From Marsupella aquatica (Eukaryota > Marchantiophyta): DNA of 64,000 bases. Positions 10,719 through 22,354 of the stretch are shown here, piece after piece (within the stretch, counting starts at the first letter, position 1; every line of letters starts with the position of its first letter). Both the position numbers and the translations under genes were made by a program. The stretch is taken from NCBI GenBank assembly GCA_973895155.1, contig OZ316898.1:17050001-17114000 (forward strand), written 5' to 3'. The notes below the pieces were generated by a model. That model did not search any database, was not told where the DNA came from, and saw only the letters and a program-made list of their open reading frames with translations.

Positions 10719-11514
10719 CAATCCGACAAGCGCTACTCCGACATCAGTTCAGGTAAACAGTGTCCACTTCATACTTCACCTTGTTGATGCAAGCGATATA
10801 TAATGAAATGGTGATACAAAAGTTGCAAGATTCATTAACATTGACGGGCACTATTGTTCTAACACATTGTTCACGTCTTTCCTGTGCAGCCCATGATAGC
10901 CGTGGAGATGGCAAGGATGATCATGAGAGAGCTGTCGTCGGATGACTTCCGGACTGAAGAGGAGGTAATGGCTAAACAAATTGCTTTCGGCAATGGTCTC
11001 GGAATCGAGACAACTGAGATGGTGAACGGGATCAAGAGGAGAGAACTGTCGAAGATGATTGAAGAGAGGAAAGTGTTCAAGGCCGACTTCTACGATCATT
11101 ATGGAGATAAACCAGCGACTGGTAAGCACAAAGAGAAAACCCCCAATAAAAAATGAATTAAACCATCTCATGCACACATTAAGCACTAACTCCGTGTTGA
11201 AAACAAATGCAGGTGTCATGAAGGAAATTCTTAGGTACATGGCAGTTCCGTTCGAGGAAGACCAGCTCACTTACAAGGACGGGATGCGTGAGTACATCCA
11301 GGTCACAAAGGGAGCTCGTCTAGAGCAACTGACCAGATTGAGGCATGATTTCAAGATGCCACTTGATATGTTGGTAGGGCTGACACATCAGCAATCCCAG
11401 TCCCTGATCGACAGGCTGAGGAGGAGCAGCGACCAGGGGCTGCTATCTGACGTCCCTGCCCAAACAACAACGGAACAACCCACCACATCCAAGCGGAAAT
11501 TCAACGCGATTTGA
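10645..11514 (+). CDS. Unrecognised 213-aa protein, 3 exons, overlaps helicase end
   Basis: Exons 10645-10752, 10890-11121 and 11213-11514 join in phase through GT-AG introns (CAG|gtaaac...gtgcag|CCC and ACTG|gtaagc...gcag|GTG), giving 213 aa plus TGA. The ATG lies inside the last 24 codons of the helicase frame, in the +1 frame relative to it. The N-terminal 36 residues are Lys/Gln/Thr-rich and probably disordered. The middle (MIAVEMARMIMRELSSDDF, then MVNGIKRRELSKMIEERK) and the third exon (rich in Arg, Leu, Gln) look helical. The C terminus is Thr/Gln-rich and ends KRKF-NAI, a possible nuclear signal. No family is recognised, and it is not an RPA-like protein such as some Helitrons carry. 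Its position suggests a second protein of the same mobile unit; expression is untested. Confidence 0.55.
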
Positions 11515-14500
11515 CAGTTGTTTCCATGATGTAGTACAAGTTTCATTTTTCAGAACAATGTGGTGTATCATGCAAAAACAAATGACCAGTCCCAATAAAG
11601 ATACCCATTGTCCGAAACATATTTATCTATATCAATAACTATCTACTTTTTAACACATTTTTTATTTGTGTCAATAACTATCCACTTTTCAATCTCAATC
11701 AAATAAAAACAGGTGGGGGTCCACAAACTAATTCTGGTTAAAGCAGGGATCCCACATAAAGTTGCATTATTTAGAGTGTGTTATAGTCGCGTTCCTTACT
11801 GCTCATCTGCTAATTCTAGCAAATCTACCAAAAATTTAGTCTAATAAGATACTTGAGACCCTAATGTGAAAGCCCAGAAAACTTTAGATTTAGTTAACAT
11901 ATTTGTTAACTTATTCATCTAAACACTGATTTGATTTATCAGTGTTAGTATTTTTCATGATTTGCAAAACACTGCCAAAAAGGAGGGGAAAAACCTCCAA
12001 ACCAGGAGACAAGATACCAAAGGCAAGAGACCAAATGAAGGGGAGAAAATCAGGGAATTCTTACTGTGCTCTTCAGTAGTACGCTGCTGTGCATACTACT
12101 GTAACTTTTTGCATGTCACCGGCAGATGGAGGGGGTCCCATGCGACCTTGCTAGTATTACACTACTGTACACTAATATGCTTTGCTACAAATCTCCTGTG
12201 ATACAAATCTCATGCACATGAATAAATTCCATGCTTTGAGAAAAGAACCACAACAAGCACGTACAAAAGCGACTATCGAACCTAAGGTACACAAATCATC
12301 ACTCATCAGAATCAGTTTCAGTATTAATAGTCTCATTGGATGTGAGTGCTTTGATCATTTCCATGAGAGTGTACTTCCCAAGGCACATAACATAGTTAGT
12401 CGTTTATTACATGAGATGGGTCTCCTTTACGCTGTCTACTAAAAAGCTATACGTCTGATCCTACTGACTAACTCTCAAGTGCATTTACATATACTTCTTC
12501 TCTTCAGAAAGGTGATTGGCCCAGGTCTTTAACTATGGCTCTCAGATGTACTTTGCCGTTGATAACAAAAATCATCCACCGCACCCTTAAGTGTTATGAT
12601 GCATTCGAGTTATAGGTGCTTCACTTATTTGATCTCATTTACCATCGAGTTCTATGTCAGGTGGCAACTCTCAAAATTTGCGGTAGTATCTCTTCCATCA
12701 GAAACACATAGCAATCGGTAGTGTTGTTTGCAAAAAGGAAATAGTGGAATCTATGTTGTAGAACTCCTCACCTCTCCAAATGAAAAACTAGAACGATAGT
12801 TCAGGTATGAGCGGCTACAACAAACAGCAATTTACCTCAAGCTCATGGAGCCAGCCTCTCACAAACCTCGTCCCATTAAGTTATTGTTACTCATGGTGAG
12901 GCACTCTTACTCACTTTGTAACGTTGACCCAGTGCAGCCAGACAACCAAGGACTCGGTCCTTCGTCCAGGTTTCACACGAGTTAAAGCAGGACTCTCGTG
13001 CCCTCTGCTCTCACGTGGATTCATGTGTGACTAAGATGCCGGTGCGTTACTAACCTCCTAGAGTTTCATTTCTTATAAGCTCGTAACCCAGGTGAGAAAA
13101 AGTCCACGAACTGATTAGTCCACATCTAATTTCAGTCTAGGAAATCGTTTCCACAGTGCCACATTTTGAAGGGGTCTCTTTGACGTGGAACTTCTCCAGG
13201 TTACGACAATTGTGGCTACTCTCTGTCCTTTCGTAAAATAGGCCCAGTTCCTACGCTACAAATCAGAATTATCCAGACACGGTACAATGAACTCGTCCTA
13301 ACAAGAGGAACAGCTGGCTCATAGTATGGATGTTCGAATCGGAAAACCAAAGAGACTCCAATCCTTATGCTACCAGTCATTCGGGAATATCCAGGCAGCT
13401 TATAATTAACTCGTCCTACAGGAAGAACAGCTGGTTGCACCGGATGTGCGCACCTCCAAAGTTTGAATCAGAAAACAAAAGAGGCCCCAATCCCTATACT
13501 ATCATTCATTCATTCATAAATGTCCATGCAGCTTATAGTGAACTCGTCCTACAGGAGGAACAGCTGATTCTACAGAATGTGCACAACCTCCAAAGTTAGA
13601 ACAAAACGATCGTCCAAATAGGGGTTGCTGCCCTAGGGTGATTGTCAAGAGGCAGTCAATTGGGCTGAGCAAGCGGTTGACGCAATCATATCTAGTAACC
13701 ATTGGCATCAGCGTTCCTACGCTAGACGCCTACGTCTTGGAATTTTCAACAGCATGGACCGGCTAGGAATTGTACCTAACCGGCTAGAAATAGAACCTAG
13801 GACCTCCGGTGTACATCGTAGTCCTCCACCACGGACCTACAGGCCCATCATTGCTGCACCATCGTTAATTCGAGTGTGGTTCATTTCCAACACGACCCAG
13901 ACAAAGATATCGCTACAAACTTCAAATTGTGCTCTCAATTTAATAGCGTCCTTACTCCCTCGGCTTTATAATCGCATGCAATACCCGCTAAGCTAGGTAA
14001 AACAAGGCCTGGGGTCCGGCCAGCATCGGGCCTCCAGAATTTATCCTGCCTGATTGGTCCTAGCGAGCTCTTCAAACAGGCTAGTATGACGATGACCAGA
14101 AGAAATCTGTCCTCTTCATCCATGACTTTGCACAGATTCATCTCATTTTGCAAGGAGCTCTCAATTGCTTCATAGTATCTAGACCACTCCAAGATAAATT
14201 CAATGCATTCATTACACTCTACTGCTAGCACTTATTCAAACCTACATTGCAATGCCTAGCAGAGTGAAGGAAAACGTAAAGCCTCAACGATCGAACCGAC
14301 AGTCTCGAAGATTTCAAAATGGAAAAAGGTAGGATCAGTCTAACATCCACTTTGTGAAAAGAATCCAGTCACTTTAAAATGGGACAAACTTCATCCACTC
14401 GGCGCTCCCACTAATTTGGGATGCTAAAAGGAGCTCATATGAGCGAAAGGAGTATTTCTGCCTAGTATTTGGTGCACTGATCAGGGTACTCTACAAAACA

Positions 14501-14732
14501 AAGCGGCCAGTAACTTAACTTGGCCAACGAATCAAGGCGTCATAACTCCAGCCGTAGAATCAATAGACCCCTCACTAGAGCCTTACTCTGACGTTAAGCC
14601 GAAGTTATTCATAAACTATAATTGTAGCTAACATTGTACAAGACTATGAGCCATCTGCGTATACCTGCAGATGTGATGTAAACATGCGGGACATGCTCAC
14701 ATGGGAGTTCAGGTCAAAGAAATCTAATGATT
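11515..14732. other. Repeat-bearing spacer, no gene seen
   Basis: AT-rich near 11.5-12.6 kb. The bases at 11716-11733 recur exactly at 25303-25320, marking a dispersed repeat. A three-copy tandem repeat occupies about 13225-13600. The frames here (for example 13330-13599, 13754-13996, minus 13935-14231) lack similarity to known proteins and follow the repeats. 14470-14732 may include the 3' untranslated part of the COBRA-like gene. Confidence 0.5.
13225..13600. repeat. Tandem repeat, about 120-130 bp, 3 copies
   Basis: The marker 'aactcgtcct' followed by 'gaggaacagctg' or a close variant occurs at 13290, 13408 and 13541, so the periods are 118 and 133 bp. Copies two and three also share 'gcagcttata' before it and 'cctccaaagtt' after it. 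Confidence 0.8.
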
Positions 14733-16993
14733 TCATGCCATCAGAAATATGGCTACTGCAATAACAGTGGCAAATTGAAACGTAGGTAGAAGCCGCCAGC
14801 CATTATTTCCAGTAGGGAAATAATCTGGGACCCGACATTCTTCTCCATTGAACCACACCTTCTTCGGGAAACCAGCGCCTTGTGTGACTTGGATACCAGG
14901 CGTTTTTCTCTTGTCAAATGACAGGATGGATTGCAGCTTTCCAGGATTGTCCGAGCTATCCTTACCGATCAAGTAATTATTGGAGTAGTCAATACGCCCC
15001 TGCATGAACAAGGTATTGTTGAATTCGTTGTATTCTTTGATATCTGCCAGTGGAATCTTCGTATTATTGAAAGAATACGCGTCCTGGAAACCTGGCATGG
15101 CTTCAGGCATTTGAATTGCAGCAGACCAGTTGACGACAGGTTGATCGTCCCAGTTGAATAGAGTCATGCGAGCACTCCAACCATTCGTGTAATCTGAGTA
15201 AACATGCCAATTAATGCTCACGCCGCAGTTGTCCGGGCATGGAAGATTGTTTTGGGGGAATTTATAATGGTGAAGGCTAGCCTGCTGCTGAGCCAGAGCT
15301 GTTCTGTTAGATGGAGGAACGAGAACAGCTTGGTAAGGCAACAACAAAGCATCAGCATAAGGGCTGCAAGATTCCGAATTCCAGGGAAACGTGTCAGATG
15401 TGCATCCACAAGAACAAGTGGGGCATGGAACGAGGGAGTCATTGTAATAAGTCGAGAAGGAGACACAGCATTTCCTAGGATCTGTCTTTGTGACCGGCAC
15501 CAGTTGATTGCAGACCACCTGCCAACTTGCCACAGCAGACGATGTATGAAGAGCAGTAGGATAAAATTCGGCAGGAGACACCCGCACAGGTTGGCTGCAA
15601 TTGTATCCCTCGCCAATATTCCAGTTCACTGGAGGAGTAATATCAGTTTCTGCTTTGTTGTGAGGATCAAGCTTCTTCACAGTGACCACAACGTCTGACC
15701 TGCTCTTACTGGGATCAATAAGGTCAGGAAGAAGGGTCCCATTCCGGCAACAGTTTGGGATGACCACAGTTGGATCGGTAGCATACTGATCGAGGTCGAT
15801 AATGACAGGATTTGGAGCGCAGCTCTGATAAGTGTCAAATTTTTCATCCGGATACTGCTTAGCTGGAAGTCCAAACACACATAAGTCCTGCTCGTTCGGT
15901 CCTTGAACCTGCCCCCCTTGCATGGACTGTATCAACTCCCCTTGCGTCCACAGCCAAGTTAGATTCCAATTGTCGAGCCTTCCAATAGGATCATTCATCT
16001 TTATGCTGACTTGAGCCGTGTAACTGGTAACGTCAATCACTTTCAGAACATCATAACTCATGATGATATCCCCTAACTGCCGTTTCTCGAACTGCCCCTC
16101 CCCAAGTGTGCTATTGACTGCGGTTGCGTTCTCAGCACAACAAACCCACAAGCTACCTGCAGGGGCTGCACACGACGACAGCCATATCAAACAATTGTGA
16201 GTACAACCACCACCAAGCATTCCACAGGCATCCTGCCTCACAATAAACATGATACTAATATACAACAGGATTCACAATGAACCGGGTGTTGATTTGAATC
16301 TCAACATTCTCAACTGCGTGGAAGAACAAAACTTAGAAAACTCTCCAAACTACATGTAAAACTGAGCTCACCGGAAGAGTTGGGCCCACAAGTGTAGCCA
16401 TTATTGACCAACGTCATACCCTTCGGCAAAGGATTGTCAGATGGAATAACCCCAAACTCTGTTCCAATGAGATCAAACTTTGTGGAAATGTAAGTCAGGT
16501 CATCGGAAGTGTCGATAGAAGTCAACAAGCTAGGTGTTGTGATTCCAATGATTCTTGTATCAGTGCTCGCATCAATGCCTGGAAGAGTCTGCGAACTCAG
16601 GGGGAATGACACTCCATCCGCTCTAGCAATGACCTCCCTGTGCTGGAAATTTATGGACAGCTCCCAATTATCCAACTTGTGGTACCCAAGGTTGATTATT
16701 GTCACCGTGCCGGTGAAGCTATAAGGCTGATTCGTCAAGTTACTCGAGTAAGGGGGAATACTCGCCGGCGCCTGCGTGAGTGAGTAGGACAAGAAGGCCC
16801 CCACGCACTGGTTTTGTGCAGATTGTTCTAAGCCAGAGATATTCGTAGAGGCGTGTGAGCTTGGCGATTGGGCTGGAGGTTGGCCGTTTACATCCCTGAC
16901 TCCAAAGGTCAGCTGCCAGCTGAAGAATACCAAAAGCAGATATTTGAACCACAAAGTCCTCCCTGCCACTCCTCCGCGCTTAAACCCATCCAT
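14733..16993 (-). CDS. COBRA-like GPI-anchored protein, COBL7-type (2 exons)
   Basis: COBRA-like proteins are plant-specific, secreted, GPI-anchored proteins that act at the wall surface in cellulose deposition and oriented growth. Exon 1 (16993-16372) and exon 2 (16165-14733) join in phase 1 through GT-AG sites, giving 684 aa. The frame runs upstream to 17059, but that codon is TTG; the first ATG, at 16993, is followed by a signal-peptide-like stretch (TLWFKYLLLVFFSW). The roughly 200-residue N-terminal block before the COBRA domain is the mark of the longer COBL7-11 group. The COBRA domain shows IGRLDNWNLTW near residue 268 and the diagnostic CCVS motif at 440-443, followed by a Cys cluster (CPTCSCGC). 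The C terminus ends in a hydrophobic stretch (FATVIAVAIFLMA), as expected for a GPI signal. Several NxS/T sites are present. Family assignment is firm; the exact paralogue is not. Confidence 0.93.
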
Positions 16994-17116
16994 GGTCGAT
17001 GCGGTTGCCGTCCTGGCGCCGTCGTCCGATCGAGCTCTGTTTGATCGATATGGCTCCAAATGAGGATATCGCTCGTAACGGGGGCTCCACTACTGCCTCT
17101 CGAGGACCATAGGCAG

Positions 17117-17132
17117 CTCTCTCTCTCTCTCT
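17117..17132 (-). promoter_or_regulatory. CT/GA tract upstream of the COBRA-like gene
   Basis: A run of eight CT dinucleotides about 125 bp upstream of the COBRA-like start; it reads as GA on the gene strand. Pyrimidine or GA tracts are common in plant core promoters and leaders. No clear TATA box was identified. The role is inferred from position only. Confidence 0.35.
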
Positions 17133-17284
17133 GCGTCGCTCTCCTTCCGAAAGGAATTCAATAGTCCGAGTTCAATGAATGACATCGTTACTGGAGCTCT
17201 ACTACAGCAACTTCGTGTGGAAGACGACGGGCAGCTCTGTCTCGCTCGCTCTCTCAACTTTCGTTACAAATTGAACTATTGAAC

Positions 17285-17420
17285 TGTCGAATGGAAGTGG
17301 TTCGGTTGCTCTCCTTTCGTTACAAGTCGAAAATAATGTCGAACCACACTCGTGTCGAATGGAACTGGTTCGGTTGCTCTCCTTTCGTTACAAGTTGAAA
17401 ATAATGTCGACCCACACTCG
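17285..17420. repeat. Perfectly adjacent 68-bp tandem duplication
   Basis: Copies 17285-17352 and 17353-17420 each start 'tgtcgaatgg' and end 'ccacactcg', with only a few differences. Together with a partial unit just upstream they lie about 300-430 bp before the COBRA-like start codon. Confidence 0.9.
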
Positions 17421-18033
17421 TTCTGTTGCGTGCAGGCCAAGAGGAGCTTACCAGGAGGAGTTTGACCTCGCCCTCGTGGTCCGTCAATACGAAACTGAGG
17501 TCTCACTGTTCCACCCTGGAGTCATCTGAATCCACGCGGCCGACAAATCTAGTGAACGGTCCCCACTTTTTTCAAAAAACTTGGGGATTTCGGGCCGGTC
17601 TTCGCTCTTTCCGCAACGCGAAGTCGAATGCTACTCACTCCTACAGCTACTTTACGAGTGATGCAAGCTGTTCCGAACCGCGTGCTGGCCAAGTCAGTCC
17701 TTCCGCCATACCCCTCCGGATTCTTCGGGAGCTCTGAAGGTCCTTCTCTCGATGCACTCGCCAAATCCTCACTCTGCTCCATGCATCCACAATCGTTTCC
17801 GCTGGGCGCTGGATTCTGCCCTTTCAACACGGCCCCCCGATCGGTGCGCTGTGGGCGGCTGTCGGATTTGGAACAAGTATCAAATTCCCAAAAGCTCCGC
17901 ACCATCTCTCTCGAGGCTCGACGCTTCCGCATTTCTCCTTTCTCTTCATGGCCGTTGTCTACGGCATGCAGAGCTTCCAACGAACGACACTCCACTCCAC
18001 TCCACTCCTCGCGGAGGTTTCCGTTGTCATGCT

Positions 18034-18450
18034 GCCGGCCTCGTTTAGTGGCACCAGAATCCACGGCTGAGACGTCTCCCTGCCTCCATGGTAAGATCCT
18101 GGCCGCCGATCACTCTCGCCGGTGCAATGGTCGGAGCTCGGAAAGAAAGCCCGGGCTTTGCTTGCCACCGGTCCCGGCCGGCAACCGCGTAGGAGCACCG
18201 GTACTATTTACAGTGCTACTAGCGACGGCTTATCCCCGGCTACTGGCTTATCGTGCGGCCGGCCTCGTCTGGACCTCTGAGACGTGTCCACTCTCAACGG
18301 TAAGATCTTGGCCGCCGAGCACTATCGCCGGGCATTCTTTCCGTCGGCGTTCGGGAAGAATGCCCGGCGTTACTCGTGACCGACTCCGGTTACAATGGCA
18401 ACCGGGTATACCGGTCCAAGTTTAGTAATACTGGACTACTAGCGACGGCT
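18034..18450. repeat. Diverged tandem duplication, about 195 bp, period 224
   Basis: Copies 18034-18230 and 18258-18450 share their beginning ('gccggcctcgt'), a middle ('ggtaagatc' then 'tggccgccga') and their end ('actagcgacggct'). The segment is GC-rich compared with the surrounding DNA. The 265-aa frame at 17628-18425 runs through both copies and into the COBRA-like upstream DNA; it has no recognisable domain and is not called. Confidence 0.8.
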
Positions 18451-19265
18451 GTTTGGTTTCTGTGATTCTCCCATGCAGGCCCTAAGTACAGTGTACCTAA
18501 CGTAGCCGCCGAGGGTGGGTTCTATGCGCCCCTCTGCCATCACGGCATTTACGTAACGGTAAAATTGCAAATCCTAATACTTGGGCTGTCCATTGTGAAA
18601 TTATAGTTTGTTTAAATAATGTATAGAGCCTGTCAGTCGGGCTTTCCCAGGTGAGATTTTGGTTTGTTTATTTGTCCTGCCGTCCGTCTATCTGTGTCTC
18701 TCAAAGCGTGAAATAAAGGCGACTAAAGTTCTAAATTTCCCAAAGGACAAATAACCTGATTCATTGGAGGTTGTTAGTAAGCTAGTAGCTGGGTGCAAGT
18801 TCATTGAACTTAAATAGGTGTGAATGTATCCCTATTTTCTACTTGGATCTCCAACTCTAAATTACACCCTGGAGTCATAGTCTAGAAGCTTCACTCTAAA
18901 CCGTAGGCACTAAATACTAATGGTTTGAACTCTAAGGTACCTTAGCAGCTACCACTTCTTGTATATTCTGGAACACCAAACCCTTGTTTGTTGGTAGGGT
19001 TTTGTGGTTATAGTACCCCTTCTTTGTCTGGCTATCGTTCAATGCTACATTTGGGCTTTATATAAAGAAAAGGAAAATTACTAGTACCATCACTCAAATT
19101 ACACTTACATTTCTATCAACTGGCTTTTTCAAAAACTTGCAAAAAGTTCAGAAACACAAGCATTTTGATGTAAAACACTAATACATCACTGACACGGCAT
19201 CTAATCAGGAACTTTGTTTCACCTTGTTGGTTGCTATTTTAAAATTCATCTTTCATTTTTTTGAT
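18451..19265. other. AT-rich spacer left of the copia-type element
   Basis: No gene, repeat array or RNA gene is apparent. It ends with TTGAT at 19261-19265, the left copy of the target-site duplication of the retroelement. Confidence 0.5.
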
Positions 19266-19410
19266 TGTTAAGAGAGAATGAATCGAGAATGAATCAGATA
19301 CCGATTAGGGGTCACGGTTCTGCTTTATATATATGTGTGTACAGGTATGGTTAAGGTATAACCATGGTATAGTGACTCTAGTCTAGTCTGGGGCTAGATG
19401 ACTCATAACA
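19266..19410 (-). repeat. LTR (3' LTR in the element's own direction)
   Basis: 145 bp, TG...CA, reading identical to 22210-22354. It contains a 'tatatatatg' run that could serve as a promoter or polyadenylation element. TTGAT precedes it. Confidence 0.95.
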
Positions 19411-19420
19411 CTCCCCCTTG
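19411..19420 (-). other. Polypurine tract of the LTR element
   Basis: The minus strand reads CAAGGGGGAG directly before the TGTTATGAG start of this LTR, the standard position for the plus-strand DNA primer in LTR retrotransposons. Confidence 0.8.
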
Positions 19421-19858
19421 GCAACATAATGGGAATTATGAACACAATCTAGACTAGTCCTAGAGCTAGACAAAAAAATGATAATTTATCATCATGCTTA
19501 TAGATACGCATGTTACGTTGACCAAAGAGGTGGACTGCCTCGTTAAAACCTTTAGCGGGGCTAGATTGAGGTAAAAAATAACTCTACTAGGGTAGTAGAG
19601 AAAATAGTATATGACCCTAAAGGAAAAAGAGTACAGCCCGTCGATCCTCTTGGCGATAAAGGAAAATGCATTAGCATTAGGTGGAGTCTTCAATCGGTAA
19701 ATATCATGTGTTGTAAGTCAATCGCATGGTATGTAGGGTCGTCAAAGGTATTAAGATGCAACAGGAATTTCAATTGTCTCCAGAAGCTTGCAATATCTTA
19801 GATGAAGCCTGGCAACAAACAAATCAAGTTCATGTCCAACATAATGAGGAGCTTGGGT

Positions 19859-20144
19859 CTCGGGGGGTTAACTTAGTGTATATTTTGGGGTACCACATGC
19901 GATCCTAGCCTAATATAAACACACCTATTTTATAATGGGAATATTCCAAAAATATTCTCTATTTTCTTTATTAATGACCTATTTTACTTTATAAAAGGTA
20001 TATATTAGAGAATATTCTATAAATATTGGTCTATAATACCTTCTTTTGCTTCCTACGCTTTTTAAAAATTTAGCTAATTTCTATGAAAAATACCTATTTT
20101 GGATCGCAGTGGTTCCTAAGATTTTTGATAGTCAACCCCCCGAG
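19859..20144. mobile_element. 286-bp hAT-like MITE nested in the LTR element
   Basis: The ends are inverted: CTCGGGGGGTTAAC on the left and GTCAACCCCCCGAG on the right, with weaker complementarity continuing inward for about 45 bp to 'gcgatcc/ggatcgc'. The element is bounded by a perfect 8-bp direct repeat GCTTGGGT (19851-19858 and 20145-20152), the target-site length of hAT transposons. The interior is AT-rich and non-coding. Confidence 0.88.
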
Positions 20145-22194
20145 GCTTGGGTTAGTAGCTGAAAAATCACATTGTGTTGTTACCCCTCAAAGATGAAAGT
20201 GGTATGATAGTATGTTGCTACATCTTGTGGTCGTAGGTTTGTGTTATCAAATGTCAAGTGTGGGATAGAAATAATAACTTCTACTCCTTGTAGGAGAATA
20301 TAATTGGGTATTTTTATGTGATTTTTGTATATTACATAGATTTTATCCTATGTTGGATATGTATGATTTAAATGATGTTATCTCCCCCTCAACATGAGGT
20401 TGAGGTACATGTACTATTTCCTTCTCAAGTTGAGTTTGAGGGATTTAACTATGGATGCATGTGCAGTGGGGCACATGGAGAAATCATGTATGTTGAAAAG
20501 TTGTTTTCTCTTGTAGAACAGGGTGTGCCTTGTGAGAGAATATATAAATGAGAAAAAAAAAATTCTCTTGTGTATTGTGCATCACCAAAGGATGTGTATT
20601 GTACATCATCAGTAGGTGGGTATAAATTTGCTTAAAATGGCATCACCAAAGGGTGTGCATGATTTGTCTTAAAATGGGCACTTCTGCCTTGCACGTCTGC
20701 AATGTTTTGTGTTATTTTGACAAGAGTGTCATGGAGTGGCAAACTCCTGGTATAGCCAAGTATGGCCAAGTACAGAGGTACTTTCCATTGTAGTGTATGA
20801 GTTTGGTTTAAATTTTTGAGTAAATAAGTTAGAGACAATGAAGTTTCTTCCCATTGATCTGCATAAAATGCATGTTATTTTCTCTTGAAATTGTGAGTGT
20901 GAGTAATATCTCTGAAATTTGGAACTCATCTATAGGTAAGGTCCGATAGGAATGCCCACTGATCAAGAGAATGTAGGGGTTAGATTACGGGCTTTGCCCA
21001 TATTAACTCCTTCATTAACTCATGTATAGATGAGATTAGGGGCTTTGCCCATTATCAAATCATCTCTACCTTTACCTTTGTTAGTCATGAAAAGTCTCTT
21101 ATCTGAGTTCGTTTGGATCTTATGAGATCAAATGATATTAAAAGGTGTATAAGTTCAAATGGTACTAGAAGGTGAATGAACCAAAATGACATTAGGAGGT
21201 TGGAGATAGTTGTGGATACAATGTGATTTATTCCCCCTATGGTGGGGAGTGATATTAATGGTGTAACAACCATGTTATATGAATTCAATTTGTATAAATG
21301 CTTGTAAACTCAACATGTATATAGGTAGGTAATGTGTAGAGGTCACTATTCACATTTGTAAAATGAGAGTGTAAGCTTGTGATTTAGTTTTATGTTAAGG
21401 ATTACACATGTATCTTAAAGTGATTTAAAAGCTTTGAAAAAGATGCTTTAAGTGATCTGATTCTTTTGTAAGTAAAAATACTCTTTATAATGAGTTGCAA
21501 GTATGGAGGTTTTGCACTTATCAAGTTTTGTCGATGGTTTCTCGAAAAGCCTGGTCCAAATTTTGCCATTTTGGGCTTGTGCATCGATTCTCCCCCTTTT
21601 GCATGGCTTCGCGGCTGCGTCCGTGATCATTGTGTTGTCTTCTCATAAGGTTTCCATCCCTCAAATTTCCATCAGTCCTTTTCACCCTCCGGTTGTTAAG
21701 CCCTAATGCAACATTCGTTCTCTATAGGGTGTGGTGCCTTTTCAGATCTCACCTTGATTGAAATTTTGTTGATTGTGCTCTGCCTCTATTCAATCATGTC
21801 TCTTTGATTGGATTGATTGACTCCAGCCCAAGCTTTATCCTGGTTTCTCTATGGACTTTGCGCTGCGGTGTTTCTTCTCCTCCTTCCATAAATCATGTTG
21901 CGTACTTTCAATCTTGCATTTTAGAATCAATTCCTCTGAAACTTTAATGATCCCACAGACCATCCAGGGGTTCGACTCTTTGTCTGATCAGCCTCTCCTT
22001 CTGATTTTGTTTCTTCTAATTTCTTGGGAGTCGGTTTCTCACAGAGGATACTCCATCAATTTCCAACACCAGGTTGACATGGACTCTCAAATGAAGGTTT
22101 CCTTGAAGGGATTTTGTCTTGGGGTTCCCTCAAGTGTCTAATTTTTGTCATTTGTCGAATCCCTAAAAAAAGTTCAAGTGCTCAGCCTCCGAGA

Positions 22195-22209
22195 GTCGTG
22201 CTGATAACG
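22195..22209 (-). other. Primer-binding site of the LTR element
   Basis: The minus strand immediately after the right LTR reads CGTTATCAGCACGAC. It does not match the 3' end of initiator tRNA-Met. From memory it is complementary to the anticodon-stem region of tRNA-Ile(IAU), with C facing the wobble position, which would suggest a half-tRNA primer as in some copia elements. The tRNA identity is an inference. Confidence 0.6.
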
Positions 22210-22354
22210 TGTTAAGAGAGAATGAATCGAGAATGAATCAGATACCGATTAGGGGTCACGGTTCTGCTTTATATATATGTGTGTACAGGTATGGTTAAGG
22301 TATAACCATGGTATAGTGACTCTAGTCTAGTCTGGGGCTAGATGACTCATAACA
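22210..22354 (-). repeat. LTR (5' LTR in the element's own direction)
   Basis: 145 bp, identical as read to 19266-19410, followed by the target-site duplication TTGAT at 22355-22359. Confidence 0.95.

Larger units (their letters stand above)
19266..22354 (-). mobile_element. Non-autonomous Ty1/copia-type LTR element, nearly intact ends
   Basis: Two 145-bp LTRs (19266-19410, 22210-22354) read as identical, begin TG and end CA, and are flanked by the 5-bp duplication TTGAT (19261-19265 and 22355-22359). The primer-binding site lies inside the right LTR and the polypurine tract inside the left, so the element is transcribed on the minus strand. The 2.8-kb interior has no gag, protease, integrase or reverse-transcriptase frame. 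Just before the polypurine tract it keeps a stretch (about 19500-19640, minus strand) resembling the non-coding tail seen after RNase H in plant copia elements ('ggttttaacgaggcagtc'). This fits a TRIM- or LARD-like non-autonomous element moved by an autonomous relative. LTR identity implies recent insertion. A MITE is nested at 19859-20144. Confidence 0.9.

Noticed and set aside
17628-18425. 265-aa frame
   Set aside because: It runs through a GC-rich duplicated non-coding segment; composition, not homology, keeps it open.
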